This document shows positions 18,443 to 27,178 of a stretch of 64,000 nt of DNA, piece after piece. The first letter of the stretch is position 1, and every line of letters starts with the position of its first letter. A model generated the notes under the pieces. It saw only the letters and a program-made list of their open reading frames with translations, was not told where the DNA came from and did not search any database. This DNA is from an uncultured Prevotella sp. (GTDB lineage: Bacteria; Bacteroidota; Bacteroidia; Bacteroidales; Bacteroidaceae): assembly GCA_934256705.1 (NCBI GenBank), contig CAKQPF010000003.1, positions 1 through 64,000 on the forward strand, in the 5' to 3' direction. A program made the position numbers and the translations under genes.

Positions 18443-20512
18443 CTATAATCCATTAGTTGTTATCTCCACTTTTTCCACACACTCGCCCGCAGTCCTGTCT
18501 GCCTCGCGCGGCATATAGATCGGAGCACCGGGCTGGAGAGGCAGGATGCGCAGTTCCAGTTCTGTCACTCCTTCCGGCAAACGCCACAGTCCGTAGAGGA
18601 AAGGACGACCATAGTAGAAGTTGTCTGCTATGAGACGAGGCTCTGCAACGCCCTTGGCATCAGGAACAAGGGCATACAGACGGGCGCAATCTCCACGATA
18701 TGAGACGCTCAGCAGGCGGCGGAAATCCGTGACAGCAGCCTTCGGAACGGTTATCCTGTAAACTGTAGCATCATTCCAGTCATGCTCTGACGGAGCCTCA
18801 GCCACCTTGGCACGACCTTTCTTTATCTCCCGCAATGGTCCGGCTTCCTTTATCTTGGTGCAGACAGCGTCCAGTCCTATGTCGCTATGGACCTCTTCTG
18901 TCATGAAAAGGTGCTCTGCATCTTTCTGATTGAGCAGATACACATTCTTATATATAGGTCTGCCTGTGCCTTTAGCCTTGACATTCTTCATCGCCTTTCC
19001 GTTTTCAAAGGCTATGACAGTAGGGATTCCCGGTATCTGCATCATATATATCCTGCCGTCACGACGTGCCAACAGTTGTGCCGTAGCATAGCGAATGCCG
19101 TCAATATGCACAGGGAAAATCGCCATACACCCTGCCGGAATCGTCATTTTTGGCAACTTTACGCCACACGCTTCCAGCTGGACATTCCTTTTGGAAGAAA
19201 GATCGGCAAAGCGCTCATAGTTGTTTACAAAGACGAAACCGCTGTCGCCAAGCGAGCGAACCGACCATCTCAGAGCTTTGTCATCGCCCTTCTTCAGGTC
19301 TTGCGAAGCGGGAAACGAGGCGTTCATAGGAGCAAGCGTCTCGGCATAGTCGTGCATGAAGAGATGAATAGGTCTGAGCATATAGTATTGCGGATATGTC
19401 TGACCAAACTCTCCAAGCGGTGCCTGGAAGTCATAGGTGCATACCGGCAGGTCGTTGTTGGCGGTGCCGGGCGATGTCTGGCATTCGTTCAGCGTGTGGA
19501 GTCTGCCTTCCGGATTGGTACCACCGTGATACATATAATATCCCAACAGGTTACTGCCCGAGCCCAACTTGACCAACGCCATCGAATAGGCATCCTCCGG
19601 ATAGACGAAAGGACGACGATGATAGGCCGTAGCCATGCCTCCTCCAAGCTCACAGGTGAAATAAGGGTACTGCTCATCGCCCTCGTTGACTTTCTCTTCC
19701 TGCTTGCCGAGGAGGTCGGTGCCTATCGCTGTGCTTGAGCGGAAGCCCTTGAAATTGAATGCTTTGTAGTAATTGCCCACACCTTCCCTTATGTCTTTAT
19801 CCCAGAAACCGTCGGCATAATCGCCATAGAGGGGCAACATCTCGCCGTAAGGCACTGGCTTTGAGAGCTCAGGCCAACCTGTACGGGTATAGAATGGCAG
19901 GTCGAAACCAATCGCCAATGCTATCTTCTTGAGCGCCATCAGATAGTCACCGGACCCACGATACTCGTTATCGAACTGCGCTGCGACGACTGGTCCGCCG
20001 TCTTTCCATTGCAATCCCTGCACCTGGGTGAAGATCTGACGATACAATCGCTCTGTAAAACCAAGGAATACACTGTTCGGCTGACGCATTTTGCAGCCCT
20101 TTTGGTACATCCAGTCGGGTATTCCGCCGTTTCTTACCTCTCCATGACAGAAAGGACCAAGGCGCAGCACCACCGGCATACCTTCATCTTTGCAGACTTC
20201 AAGGAAGGCCCTAAGATTGCGCTGGCCGTCCCATCGGAACACGCCTTCTTCCTCTTCCACGTGATTCCAGAACACGTAAGCGGCTATCATCGTCACTCCT
20301 CCTTCCCGCATCCTGCGCACTTCACGCTGCCATTCGTCGGCTGGTATGCGGGAATAATGCACTTCGCCCATCACGGGACATACACGATGACCGTCGATAA
20401 TGAGACTGTAACAGTCCCATTTTACGGTCTTACCAAAGTCACTTGCAGCAACATTCAGGTGGAAACATGTTGCCAGACCTATAATACTCAATAGTTTAGT
20501 TAGTCTGTTCAT
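18443..20512 (-). CDS. Glycoside hydrolase family 35 beta-galactosidase, exported
   Basis: Removes terminal beta-galactose, plausibly from pectin galactan side chains. Signal peptide of about 23 residues (LLSIIGLATCFHLNVAAS). The GH35 TIM barrel occupies about 30-350 with VMGEVHYSRIPADEWQRE, WNHVEEEEG, acid/base Glu183 in FDNEYRG and nucleophile Glu288 in TCELGGG. The C-terminal half (about 390-689) is beta-rich. Length 689. The GH2 gene follows at once on the same strand, and a pectate lyase is encoded on the other strand, so this is a small pectin-degradation locus, though without SusC/SusD genes. Confidence 0.92.
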   Translation of the reverse strand: MNRLTKLLSIIGLATCFHLNVAASDFGKTVKWDCYSLIIDGHRVCPVMGEVHYSRIPADEWQREVRRMREGGVTMIAAYVFWNHVEEEEGVFRWDGQRNLRAFLEVCKDEGMPVVLRLGPFCHGEVRNGGIPDWMYQKGCKMRQPNSVFLGFTERLYRQIFTQVQGLQWKDGGPVVAAQFDNEYRGSGDYLMALKKIALAIGFDLPFYTRTGWPELSKPVPYGEMLPLYGDYADGFWDKDIREGVGNYYKAFNFKGFRSSTAIGTDLLGKQEEKVNEGDEQYPYFTCELGGGMATAYHRRPFVYPEDAYSMALVKLGSGSNLLGYYMYHGGTNPEGRLHTLNECQTSPGTANNDLPVCTYDFQAPLGEFGQTYPQYYMLRPIHLFMHDYAETLAPMNASFPASQDLKKGDDKALRWSVRSLGDSGFVFVNNYERFADLSSKRNVQLEACGVKLPKMTIPAGCMAIFPVHIDGIRYATAQLLARRDGRIYMMQIPGIPTVIAFENGKAMKNVKAKGTGRPIYKNVYLLNQKDAEHLFMTEEVHSDIGLDAVCTKIKEAGPLREIKKGRAKVAEAPSEHDWNDATVYRITVPKAAVTDFRRLLSVSYRGDCARLYALVPDAKGVAEPRLIADNFYYGRPFLYGLWRLPEGVTELELRILPLQPGAPIYMPREADRTAGECVEKVEITTNGL

Positions 20513-20561
20513 AATTATAATTGTAGTTAGCGACGGTAAAAAAAATCATGACAAGCCGTTT

Positions 20562-20756
20562 AGTGACGGTGAAAAAATAAATTGGTATGATTTGAGCCTC
20601 ATATTTTTGAGATATTTTCTTCACTCGAAGAGGGAGTATAGCGGGCTATATGACCGATGAGATGGAAGGAAATAGCCAAAAAGATGAGGTTGAGAAATAG
20701 TTGATATGGTACATTTTTTCACTCAAATCGTACCAAGTTATTTTTTTACCGTCACT
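20562..20756. mobile_element. MITE-like palindromic element, 195 bp
   Basis: Thirty-five-base terminal inverted repeats (20562-20596 and 20722-20756) differ at only 3 positions; the ends read AGTGACGGT...ACCGTCACT. Inner parts also pair (CCTCATATTTTT with AAAAAGATGAGG), so most of the element can fold. There is no ORF. A partial end-like sequence (CGACGGTAAAAAAAAT) lies at about 20531. No clear target duplication is seen; a 2-bp TA duplication is possible but not exact. Confidence 0.75.
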
Positions 20757-20837
20757 TATATACACCCAAGACTTATGTATTTGTCTATTGATTCCTGTTT
20801 TTATCTGTTGATAATCCTTTCTTTCTGAGGAATGAAA

Positions 20838-21959
20838 TCATACAAGGGAGTAGGTGCCACCTGCCATACTGCGGACGATACCGTTCATTTCAAGGGCAAA
20901 AAGGATGGAGTTGACTTCGGGAAGGGTCATTCCTAACTTGATGGAAAGGTCGTTGGCACACTGCTCATCATGCTCTTCCAAAGCGGCAACGACGAGCTTT
21001 TCCGTAGGATTGAGGTCATAAAACATACTGCGCTGTATGCCTTCCTTCTTTGCCTGCTGCAGTATTGCATCGCTCTCCCAGCCCATTGCCTTGATGAAAT
21101 CATCGGCATTGATGATCAGATGCGCCCCTTTGTCGCGGATAAGGTTATTGCATCCCACACTGGCAGGCGACGTTACCGGACCTGGAAACGCATATACATC
21201 CCTGCCATAGCCTGTACTTATGCCGCAGGTAATCAGTCCGCCACCATGAGAAGCGCTCTCCACCAGCACCGTAGCATCGCTCATTCCAGCCACGATACGG
21301 TTTCTCTGAACGAAGTTTCGCTTGTCGGGACGGGTGCATTGCGGGTATTCTGTCAGCAGACCACCGCATGATAGCATCTCCTTTGCAGTCTCACGGTGCA
21401 ACGAAGGATAAATCATGTCGAGCCCATGAGCAAGCACTCCCACCGTCTTCATACCGTTCTTGAGTGCATTACGGTGCGCACATATATCCACTCCATATGC
21501 CAATCCGCTGACTATAAGCGTGTCGGGAGAAACTGATTTCATATCCCTGACGAACTCTTTTATGATTTCCTGACCGTAACAGGTACACTTTCGCGTTCCT
21601 ATTATATTGATTACGCGGGCACAATTCAGGTCTGCGTTGCCACGATAATAGACCACGAGCGGCGCATCCTCACAGTTTTTCAACCGCTGCGGATAAGCCG
21701 CATCGGTAGGAATGAGAGGCTGTATCTGGTGCATCTCACAGAAATCAAGCTCCTTTTGCGCCCTTTCCAGCGCATCAGACATTGACTTGAAGACCTCTTT
21801 CAGTTTGCCGGAAGGCTCTGGAAGCACCTCTTCCAGACGGTCATGATTATCCACCAAAGCCGTGACATCGCCCACCTCACGGTACAACTGCATGAGTTGC
21901 AGGGGTGACAATGCCGGCCTCAGCATCGTAAGAGCTATGGCGTTGAGGGTATTCTTCAT
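20838..21959 (-). CDS. dprA: DNA-processing protein DprA (Smf)
   Basis: Loads RecA on incoming single-stranded DNA during natural transformation. The 373-residue protein has an N-terminal helical domain, the DprA Rossmann-like core (INIIGTRKCTCYGQE near residue 118, VSGLAYGVDICAH, GLDMIYPSLHRE, QRNRIVAGMSDATVLVESA, GGGLITCGIS, FPGPVTSPASVGCN) and a C-terminal winged-helix domain (EKLVVAALEEHDEQCANDLS). All core motifs are intact. The start follows a gap shared with the M28 peptidase gene. Confidence 0.97.
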   Translation of the reverse strand: MKNTLNAIALTMLRPALSPLQLMQLYREVGDVTALVDNHDRLEEVLPEPSGKLKEVFKSMSDALERAQKELDFCEMHQIQPLIPTDAAYPQRLKNCEDAPLVVYYRGNADLNCARVINIIGTRKCTCYGQEIIKEFVRDMKSVSPDTLIVSGLAYGVDICAHRNALKNGMKTVGVLAHGLDMIYPSLHRETAKEMLSCGGLLTEYPQCTRPDKRNFVQRNRIVAGMSDATVLVESASHGGGLITCGISTGYGRDVYAFPGPVTSPASVGCNNLIRDKGAHLIINADDFIKAMGWESDAILQQAKKEGIQRSMFYDLNPTEKLVVAALEEHDEQCANDLSIKLGMTLPEVNSILFALEMNGIVRSMAGGTYSLV

Positions 21960-22070
21960 TCAAGAGTTGTTCTATAAGTTAGCTTTGAGCCGAAAAGAGC
22001 CTGAAAGATAACGAATCAAACATTATTACAATCTCGTTTTATATGACGGTGATAATTTACAGAACCGCCC

Positions 22071-23102
22071 TTAATTGAACAGTGTCTGGATGACTGCCTG
22101 CCCCACAGCATGAAGGGTGTTGCGGTCGATATGGTCCATATCATCGTGGATGGTGTGCCATGTCGGACCGAAACTGCTCTGCTTACAGTCTGGATAATAA
22201 GGGATTATGTCGATGCAAGGTATGCCTATCTCATTGATAGGATGATGGTCGTCGGTGATGAAACCGCCGGGTTCGCTGACGAAATAGGAACCTACTCCGG
22301 CGTCATTTGCTGCACTCCAGACCTTGGAAACTATCCTACTGGCATATTTCAGCGAGAATCCCTCCTGATAGAAGCGTGAACCTTCACCGCCTACCATGTC
22401 GAGAAGTATGCCGTATTCATAAAGGCTAACCATGTTTCCATCGGCATCTTTCGGTGCGGAAGCAGCGATCTGACGAGCCCATTCCTGCGCTCCGAGCGCC
22501 CAAGTGCTTTCCGAATTTTCCTGATTCTCCTCCCATTGCGGCGTGCCATAGTCCTCCGCATCGAAGCATACGAAGTCTATTCCATAGTTGAGAGTGGTGT
22601 CTTCCTGCAAAAGGCGTGCGATTTCTATCATCACAGCCACGCCTGAAGCACCGTCATTAGCACCCATTACAGGAGTGTGCCAGTTGTTTTTGTCCGGGTC
22701 ATTGTCTGCCCAAGGACGGCAATCCCAATGCGCACAGAGCAGGATACGCTGCTCGGCATCAGGCTTGAAGCGTGCTATGATGTTGGTGGAACGCAGCATT
22801 GTGCCGTCCCAACCTTTGAGGTCTTTCTTCTGTTCCTCCACTTCCATGCCGTAGGAGCGGAACTTATCCACTATCCATTGGCGGCAGTTCTCGTGCGCTT
22901 CACTGTTCATTGTGCGAGGACCAAACTCACATTGCTTCGCACAGAAGGCGTAAGCGGAGTCAGCCTGGAAAGCAGGACCGACGATTTGTGGCGCAGATGT
23001 CTCTGCGGAAGCGGAGCTTTTAGCGCCCTTGCACGCAGTGAAAGCCGTCACTGCAAGGGCAGAAAACACGATGAAATGGGCGATTTTATTCATTTTTATC
23101 AT
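22071..23102 (-). CDS. M28-family metallopeptidase, glutaminyl-cyclase-like lipoprotein
   Basis: Lipoprotein (TACKG lipobox, Cys about residue 24) of the M28 zinc-peptidase fold. CAHWDCRPWADNDPDKN, MGANDGASGVAVMIE and FDAEDYG carry the metal-ligand His/Asp/Glu set, and a late DDHHPINEIG supplies further ligands. This pattern (HWDxR, GANDGASG, FDxEDYG) is that of glutaminyl-peptide cyclotransferases, so N-terminal pyroglutamate formation on exported proteins is the best guess; an aminopeptidase cannot be excluded. A second in-frame ATG at 23093 gives the same signal peptide. Length 343. Confidence 0.85.
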   Translation of the reverse strand: MIKMNKIAHFIVFSALAVTAFTACKGAKSSASAETSAPQIVGPAFQADSAYAFCAKQCEFGPRTMNSEAHENCRQWIVDKFRSYGMEVEEQKKDLKGWDGTMLRSTNIIARFKPDAEQRILLCAHWDCRPWADNDPDKNNWHTPVMGANDGASGVAVMIEIARLLQEDTTLNYGIDFVCFDAEDYGTPQWEENQENSESTWALGAQEWARQIAASAPKDADGNMVSLYEYGILLDMVGGEGSRFYQEGFSLKYASRIVSKVWSAANDAGVGSYFVSEPGGFITDDHHPINEIGIPCIDIIPYYPDCKQSSFGPTWHTIHDDMDHIDRNTLHAVGQAVIQTLFN

Positions 23103-23193
23103 TGTTGTTACTGTGTGATAGCGCTGATGTCAGCACTCAATATTGATGTAAATTCATTACGATATACGGCAGATAGCGATGCAATACCGTGGC

Positions 23194-25032
23194 TTATCCC
23201 CTTTGACTCTGCACCATTGACATGACGCGAAGCCAGTTGCCGCCCCAGATTTTGGCAATATCCTCATCGCTGTAGCGACGACGGAGGAGGGAGAGAGTGA
23301 ACTGCTGAATCTCTGAAGCATCACGCATTCCACGCACACCACCATCACCATCGAAGTCGGTTCCTATGCCTACATGGTCTATTCCCATCACTTTTATTGC
23401 GTGTTCCAGATGGTCTATGCCGTCCATAATGTCGGCTTCGCCCACTTTTCTCAGGAAACCATGATAGAAAGTGGTGTGTGCCACTCCGCCTTTCTGGGCA
23501 AGTCGGCGCAACTGGTCATCGGTAAGATTACGCGGATGGTCACATAATGCGCGGCAATTGGAATGGGAACAGACGATAGGAACGGCGCTGATGTCGAGCG
23601 AATCATAGAAACTCTTCTCGCCGGCATGGCTCAAGTCCACCATAATGCCGAGGCGGTTCATCTCCTTTATGACCTTTTCTCCGAATGAAGAGACACCATT
23701 GTGGGTGTTGCAGCCACGTGCCGAGTCGCAGATATCATTGTCGCCATTATGGCAAAGCGTGATATAGACGATGCCACGCTGGGCAAAATGGAGGAGATTA
23801 CGCAAGTCATGCTCCAGTGCCAGACCGTTCTCTATGCCGAGCATGATGCTCTTTCTGCCCATACGCTTGTCGAGATAAAGGTCGGAAGGCGTGCGTGCAA
23901 TGCTGACATAGTCGGGCTTTGACGCTACCATAGCCTCGATCTTGTCGAAGATAAGGTCGGCATAGGCGGCTGGTCCCGCTGCTTTCATCTCCACAGCATC
24001 AGAGAATTTCTGCCCAATCTTAGGCTGTGGAAGGTACGCTACCATGATTGTAGCGTCCTGACGTCCCTCAGTCATCTTGTGAAGGTCAACGAGAATACGT
24101 GGGTCGCGCTTAGTGAAATCCACGCCTTGATGGAAGAACATCGGTGTGTCGCAATGCGTATCGAGGGTCAGGATGCGCTTGTGCAGGTCGCCGACACGCT
24201 GGTATTCGCGTGCTTTGTCCACGAGCCAACGGAACAAAGGCAGCCCATCAGCACCCAACCATTCCGGATGCCACTGCACTCCCATTATGCTCTTGTACTC
24301 CGTGCTCTCTATTGCTTCGATGATTCCATCACTGGATCGCGCCGTGACACGAAAGCGTTCACCGGGATTATCGACTGCCTGATGATGGAAAGAATTGACA
24401 TATAGGGTCAGGGGAGTGGCGGTTTCATCGGCTTCTTGCGCTGCAATCTGGAGATTATTGGTGATTTCTCCAGCGGCAGGAGCAGCGTTATTGGCCTTCT
24501 TTGGCGCATAAATGGAATAGAGAAAAGAGCCCGGTTCCACGCAGACAGAGTGGGTTGGCTCGCTTCTGTCTGCGTCCTGGGAATGCTTTATCTGCTGTAT
24601 TATGTCCTGATCCACGTGCCCTCCGAGCGCCATGGCGAGGGTCTGGATGCCTCGGCAGATGCCAAGCATAGGCTTCTGGCGATGGTATGCCATCCGGGTA
24701 AGGATGAGTTCGGCACCATCCCGCTCCGCATTTATATTGTGAAGTCCCGGCACCGGGTCCTCACCACACCAGAGAGGATTGTAGTCTCCGCCCCCTGTGA
24801 GGAGGACAGCATCGACATGTTCCAGTGTGTCAGCTATGATTTTAGCGTCAGCAATGGGAGGAATGATGACGGGAATGCCGCCTGCAGCGACTATCTGCTT
24901 ATAGTATTTGTCGCGCAGTGTGGCGTCAATGTCGGAGTAATTGGCAGTGATGCCTATTACAGGACGGCGGTCTGCCTCTGGAAAAGCGCTGTAGGCAGGC
25001 TGCAGGAGTTGGTCAATGGAGAAGTTATCCAT
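23194..25032 (-). CDS. Fused peptidase C26 (gamma-glutamyl hydrolase-like) and M19 membrane dipeptidase-like protein
   Basis: Two enzymes in one 612-residue chain. Residues about 20-270 form a class I glutamine-amidotransferase-like domain of the PuuD/C26 type: LLTGGGDYNPL, nucleophile Cys about 127 in GICRGIQTL, and the His-Glu pair in VQWHPEW (about 253). From about residue 285 an M19 dipeptidase domain follows with all usual zinc ligands: DTHCDTP, the bridging Glu in GIENG, DLSHAG, CSHSN and GTDFDGDGG. No signal peptide is seen, so it is probably cytoplasmic. Both active sites look complete; coupled breakdown of gamma-glutamyl or dipeptide substrates is inferred. Confidence 0.88.
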   Translation of the reverse strand: MDNFSIDQLLQPAYSAFPEADRRPVIGITANYSDIDATLRDKYYKQIVAAGGIPVIIPPIADAKIIADTLEHVDAVLLTGGGDYNPLWCGEDPVPGLHNINAERDGAELILTRMAYHRQKPMLGICRGIQTLAMALGGHVDQDIIQQIKHSQDADRSEPTHSVCVEPGSFLYSIYAPKKANNAAPAAGEITNNLQIAAQEADETATPLTLYVNSFHHQAVDNPGERFRVTARSSDGIIEAIESTEYKSIMGVQWHPEWLGADGLPLFRWLVDKAREYQRVGDLHKRILTLDTHCDTPMFFHQGVDFTKRDPRILVDLHKMTEGRQDATIMVAYLPQPKIGQKFSDAVEMKAAGPAAYADLIFDKIEAMVASKPDYVSIARTPSDLYLDKRMGRKSIMLGIENGLALEHDLRNLLHFAQRGIVYITLCHNGDNDICDSARGCNTHNGVSSFGEKVIKEMNRLGIMVDLSHAGEKSFYDSLDISAVPIVCSHSNCRALCDHPRNLTDDQLRRLAQKGGVAHTTFYHGFLRKVGEADIMDGIDHLEHAIKVMGIDHVGIGTDFDGDGGVRGMRDASEIQQFTLSLLRRRYSDEDIAKIWGGNWLRVMSMVQSQRG

Positions 25033-25307
25033 GATATACTAATGGAATTTATGGCTGGAAATGAAGGGTTGAAGCATGGATATGCCATCGCAACAGCTTA
25101 GGAATCAGAGGGTAATTGCGCCTCTTCTGCATGATGAAAGGCAAACTATGCCGCTACGATAACCTATACGCAAAATACGAATTACCAAGCCACAGGAGTC
25201 TCTCACCATCATAAGCAAGAAGACAGTGACCCAGTAATTCGTATCAATTACTCAACTTTCGCAAGCTAAAAAAGCCCCTCAGTCCCCACTATTGTGGGGA
25301 AGATTAG
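25033..25307. other. Gap upstream of the C26-M19 gene
   Basis: About 275 bases without a supported gene. A small hairpin, TCCCCAC/GTGGGGA (25283-25300), is the only clear structure. No -7/-33 promoter pair was found by eye. Confidence 0.5.
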
Positions 25308-25376
25308 AACATCAATATAGAAAAATAAAGAAAAAATAGTAAAAAATATATTTGTTTGTTTTTATTTATTGATGTT
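25308..25376. mobile_element. Short AACATCAATA-ended inverted-repeat element
   Basis: AACATCAATA (25308-25317) and TATTGATGTT (25367-25376) are exact inverses, and the adjoining A- and T-rich arms also pair. The ends and their flanks match the 134-bp element at 15.5 kb, which carries extra internal repeats. It lies downstream of the Lrp-type gene. Confidence 0.5.
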
Positions 25377-25451
25377 TTATTCCTGATTGTCAGCTTGATA
25401 GATACTTGCGAAACTTGAGTCAATTATATCGAGTGTCGAAGATTGTCAGTA

Positions 25452-25916
25452 TTAGTCCTCCAGCGGAACAGGTATCTCACGCTTGATGCTCTGCTCAAGA
25501 GAGATGAGCGTTTCGGTGGAAACTACGCCATGAATGCGCTGCAACTGATTGTTGAGAAGGTCCATGAGCTGCTCATTATCACGCACATAGAGCTTTACGA
25601 GCATAGTGTAAGGACCTGTGGTGAAATGACATTCCACTATTTCAGGAATGTTGACAACCTGCTTTACAACGTCCTTATACATAGATCCGCGCTCGAGTCT
25701 GATGCCAACATATGTGCAAGTGGTGTATCCCAATGACTTAGGATTGACATCAAAGCCGCTTCCCGTGATGACTCCGTCCTCTATAAGTCGCTGTACGCGC
25801 TGATGAATAGCCGCTCTTGAGACATTACATTCAGTAGCAACATCTTTGAAAGGCATTCGTGCGTTTTGGGAAAGGATGCTGAGGATCTTCTTGTCTAACT
25901 TGTCAATTTTTTCCAT
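25452..25916 (-). CDS. Lrp/AsnC-family transcriptional regulator
   Basis: Amino-acid-responsive DNA-binding regulator, 154 residues. N-terminal winged-helix HTH (about 5-60: LDKKILSILSQNARMPFKDV, CNVSRAAIHQRVQRL) followed by the RAM/AsnC ligand-binding domain (about 70-145). Its target is not evident; nearby peptide-processing enzymes are candidates by neighbourhood only. It has its own well-formed promoter. Confidence 0.95.
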   Translation of the reverse strand: MEKIDKLDKKILSILSQNARMPFKDVATECNVSRAAIHQRVQRLIEDGVITGSGFDVNPKSLGYTTCTYVGIRLERGSMYKDVVKQVVNIPEIVECHFTTGPYTMLVKLYVRDNEQLMDLLNNQLQRIHGVVSTETLISLEQSIKREIPVPLED

Positions 25917-25980
25917 TACTTATCGTTCTTTGTGCTTATTTATAATATCGTGGTGTAACTTGGTAAAGTTAAAAGGTAAG

Positions 25981-26011
25981 CAAAATTACTTATTTTTTAT
26001 TGAACACCAAA
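25981..26011 (-). promoter_or_regulatory. Promoter of the Lrp-type regulator
   Basis: Minus strand TTTG (26011-26008), 19 nt, TAATTTTG (25988-25981); the gene starts 64 bases on. Confidence 0.8.
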
Positions 26012-26115
26012 CAAATTGATTAAGTTTTTACAAATCTATCAAATAAAAGTCTGAAAATTAACACTTTTTTATAACCTTAGTGTAATATGATGATGAAAAA
26101 GCGAAGAGAAAGGCA

Positions 26116-26532
26116 TCATCGCTGAAGCATAGCGAGAGCCTTGTTTTCTTCCTGTTCCATTATCTCCCTTTCACCTGGTCCCTTGTCGTTGATACCACAA
26201 AGATGGAGTATTCCATGGATGATGACACGATAGAGTTCTTCCTCGTATGGCTTGCTGAACAGTTCGGCATTTGAGCGGACTGTGTCGATACTTATGACGA
26301 GATCGCCGTTGATTATGTCGTCTTCGTCGTAGTCGAAGGTGATGATATCGGTATAGTAATCATGCCCGAGGTATTCATTGTTGACCTCAAGGATTTTCTC
26401 ATCATCTACGAATAGATAGCCTATCTCTCCCACTTTTCTGCCGTAGGAGGCTGCTACCTTCTTGATCCATGCCGATGTATCTCGCTTGCGGAACTTCGGC
26501 ATCTTTACATTTTCTGCTGAGTATGTTATCAT
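26116..26532 (-). CDS. ybeY: rRNA maturation endoribonuclease YbeY
   Basis: Zinc-dependent RNase of 16S rRNA maturation and 70S quality control. The 138-residue protein has the YbeY signature HGILHLCGINDKG (about 110-122), with His ligands spaced as in the family; the usual final GxDH is replaced by GINDKG, so the third ligand may be shifted. VNNEYLGHDYYTDIITF also fits the family. It is the last gene of a ruvB-coaD-ybeY run on the minus strand, with an intercistronic hairpin element 45 nt before its start. Confidence 0.93.
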   Translation of the reverse strand: MITYSAENVKMPKFRKRDTSAWIKKVAASYGRKVGEIGYLFVDDEKILEVNNEYLGHDYYTDIITFDYDEDDIINGDLVISIDTVRSNAELFSKPYEEELYRVIIHGILHLCGINDKGPGEREIMEQEENKALAMLQR

Positions 26533-26577
26533 ATTGGTGGTTGTTTTCTTTGTTGTTGCGGTGCTTGGAGGGCAGGG

Positions 26578-26611
26578 ATATCAGCCGGTAACGCGGCTGA
26601 CACAGTGGCGG
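26578..26611 (+). repeat. Intercistronic hairpin element, copy 3 (reference copy)
   Basis: Matches the consensus over the whole length: TCAGCCG stem, GTAACG loop, CGGCTGA, then ACACAGTGGCGG. It lies between coaD and ybeY, antisense to both on this strand. Confidence 0.95.
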
Positions 26612-26635
26612 ACTGCTGAGGATGATGGCACATGG

Positions 26636-27085
26636 CTAATCGGAGACGGGGGGAAGGAACTCTGTTACGTCCCTTCCATAGCTTTTGAGAAGCTTCACCA
26701 AGGAGGAACTTACGGCGGAATAGCGTGGATCCGAGAAGAGGAAAAGGGTCTCTACGCCGGACAGATGGCGGTTCATCTCCGCCTGATCACGCTCATATTC
26801 GAAGTCTTTCACGCTCCTTACACCTTTTATTATATAGTGGATGTCGTGGCTGGTGCAGTAATCCACCGTCAGTCCTGACCATGAATCGACCTTCACCTTC
26901 GGCTCATCGCGCATCACCTTGCGTATCTTTTCCATTCTGGTCTCCACGGGTTCATCGTAGTGTTTCAGTTCATTGAAGCCGATACAGATGGTCAATTCAT
27001 CGAAAAGGGGCAGTGCCCGCTTCACGATGTCAAGGTGACCGATGGTAAAAGGGTCGAAAGAACCTGTGAAAATGCCTTTCTTCAT
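26636..27085 (-). CDS. coaD: Pantetheine-phosphate adenylyltransferase
   Basis: Fourth step of coenzyme A synthesis (4'-phosphopantetheine + ATP to dephospho-CoA). The nucleotidyltransferase motif GSFDPFTIGHLDIV (residues 7-20) and the second motif PRYSAVSSSLVKLL are intact; IKGVRSVKDFEYE is the family-typical middle segment. Length 149, slightly shorter than usual, with a normal C-terminus. Between ruvB and ybeY on the same strand. Confidence 0.97.
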   Translation of the reverse strand: MKKGIFTGSFDPFTIGHLDIVKRALPLFDELTICIGFNELKHYDEPVETRMEKIRKVMRDEPKVKVDSWSGLTVDYCTSHDIHYIIKGVRSVKDFEYERDQAEMNRHLSGVETLFLFSDPRYSAVSSSLVKLLKSYGRDVTEFLPPVSD

Positions 27086-27178
27086 TGTGGTAAATGGATT
27101 GTGATTAGGAGATGGGTAAGATGATGTCTGGATGCAGGAGTGGCGGTCTTCGCCGCCAGTCGGGCGACTTTGCCTTCC

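Noticed and set aside
18887..19738. 283-codon plus-strand ORF
   Set aside because: Antisense shadow of the GH35 gene.
23100..23193. A promoter between the C26-M19 and M28 genes
   Set aside because: No -7 box in the right position was found; co-transcription is as likely.
27140..27178. Another hairpin element between coaD and ruvB
   Set aside because: GTGGCGG and GTCGGGCGAC occur, but the GTAACG loop and the ordered flank are absent.
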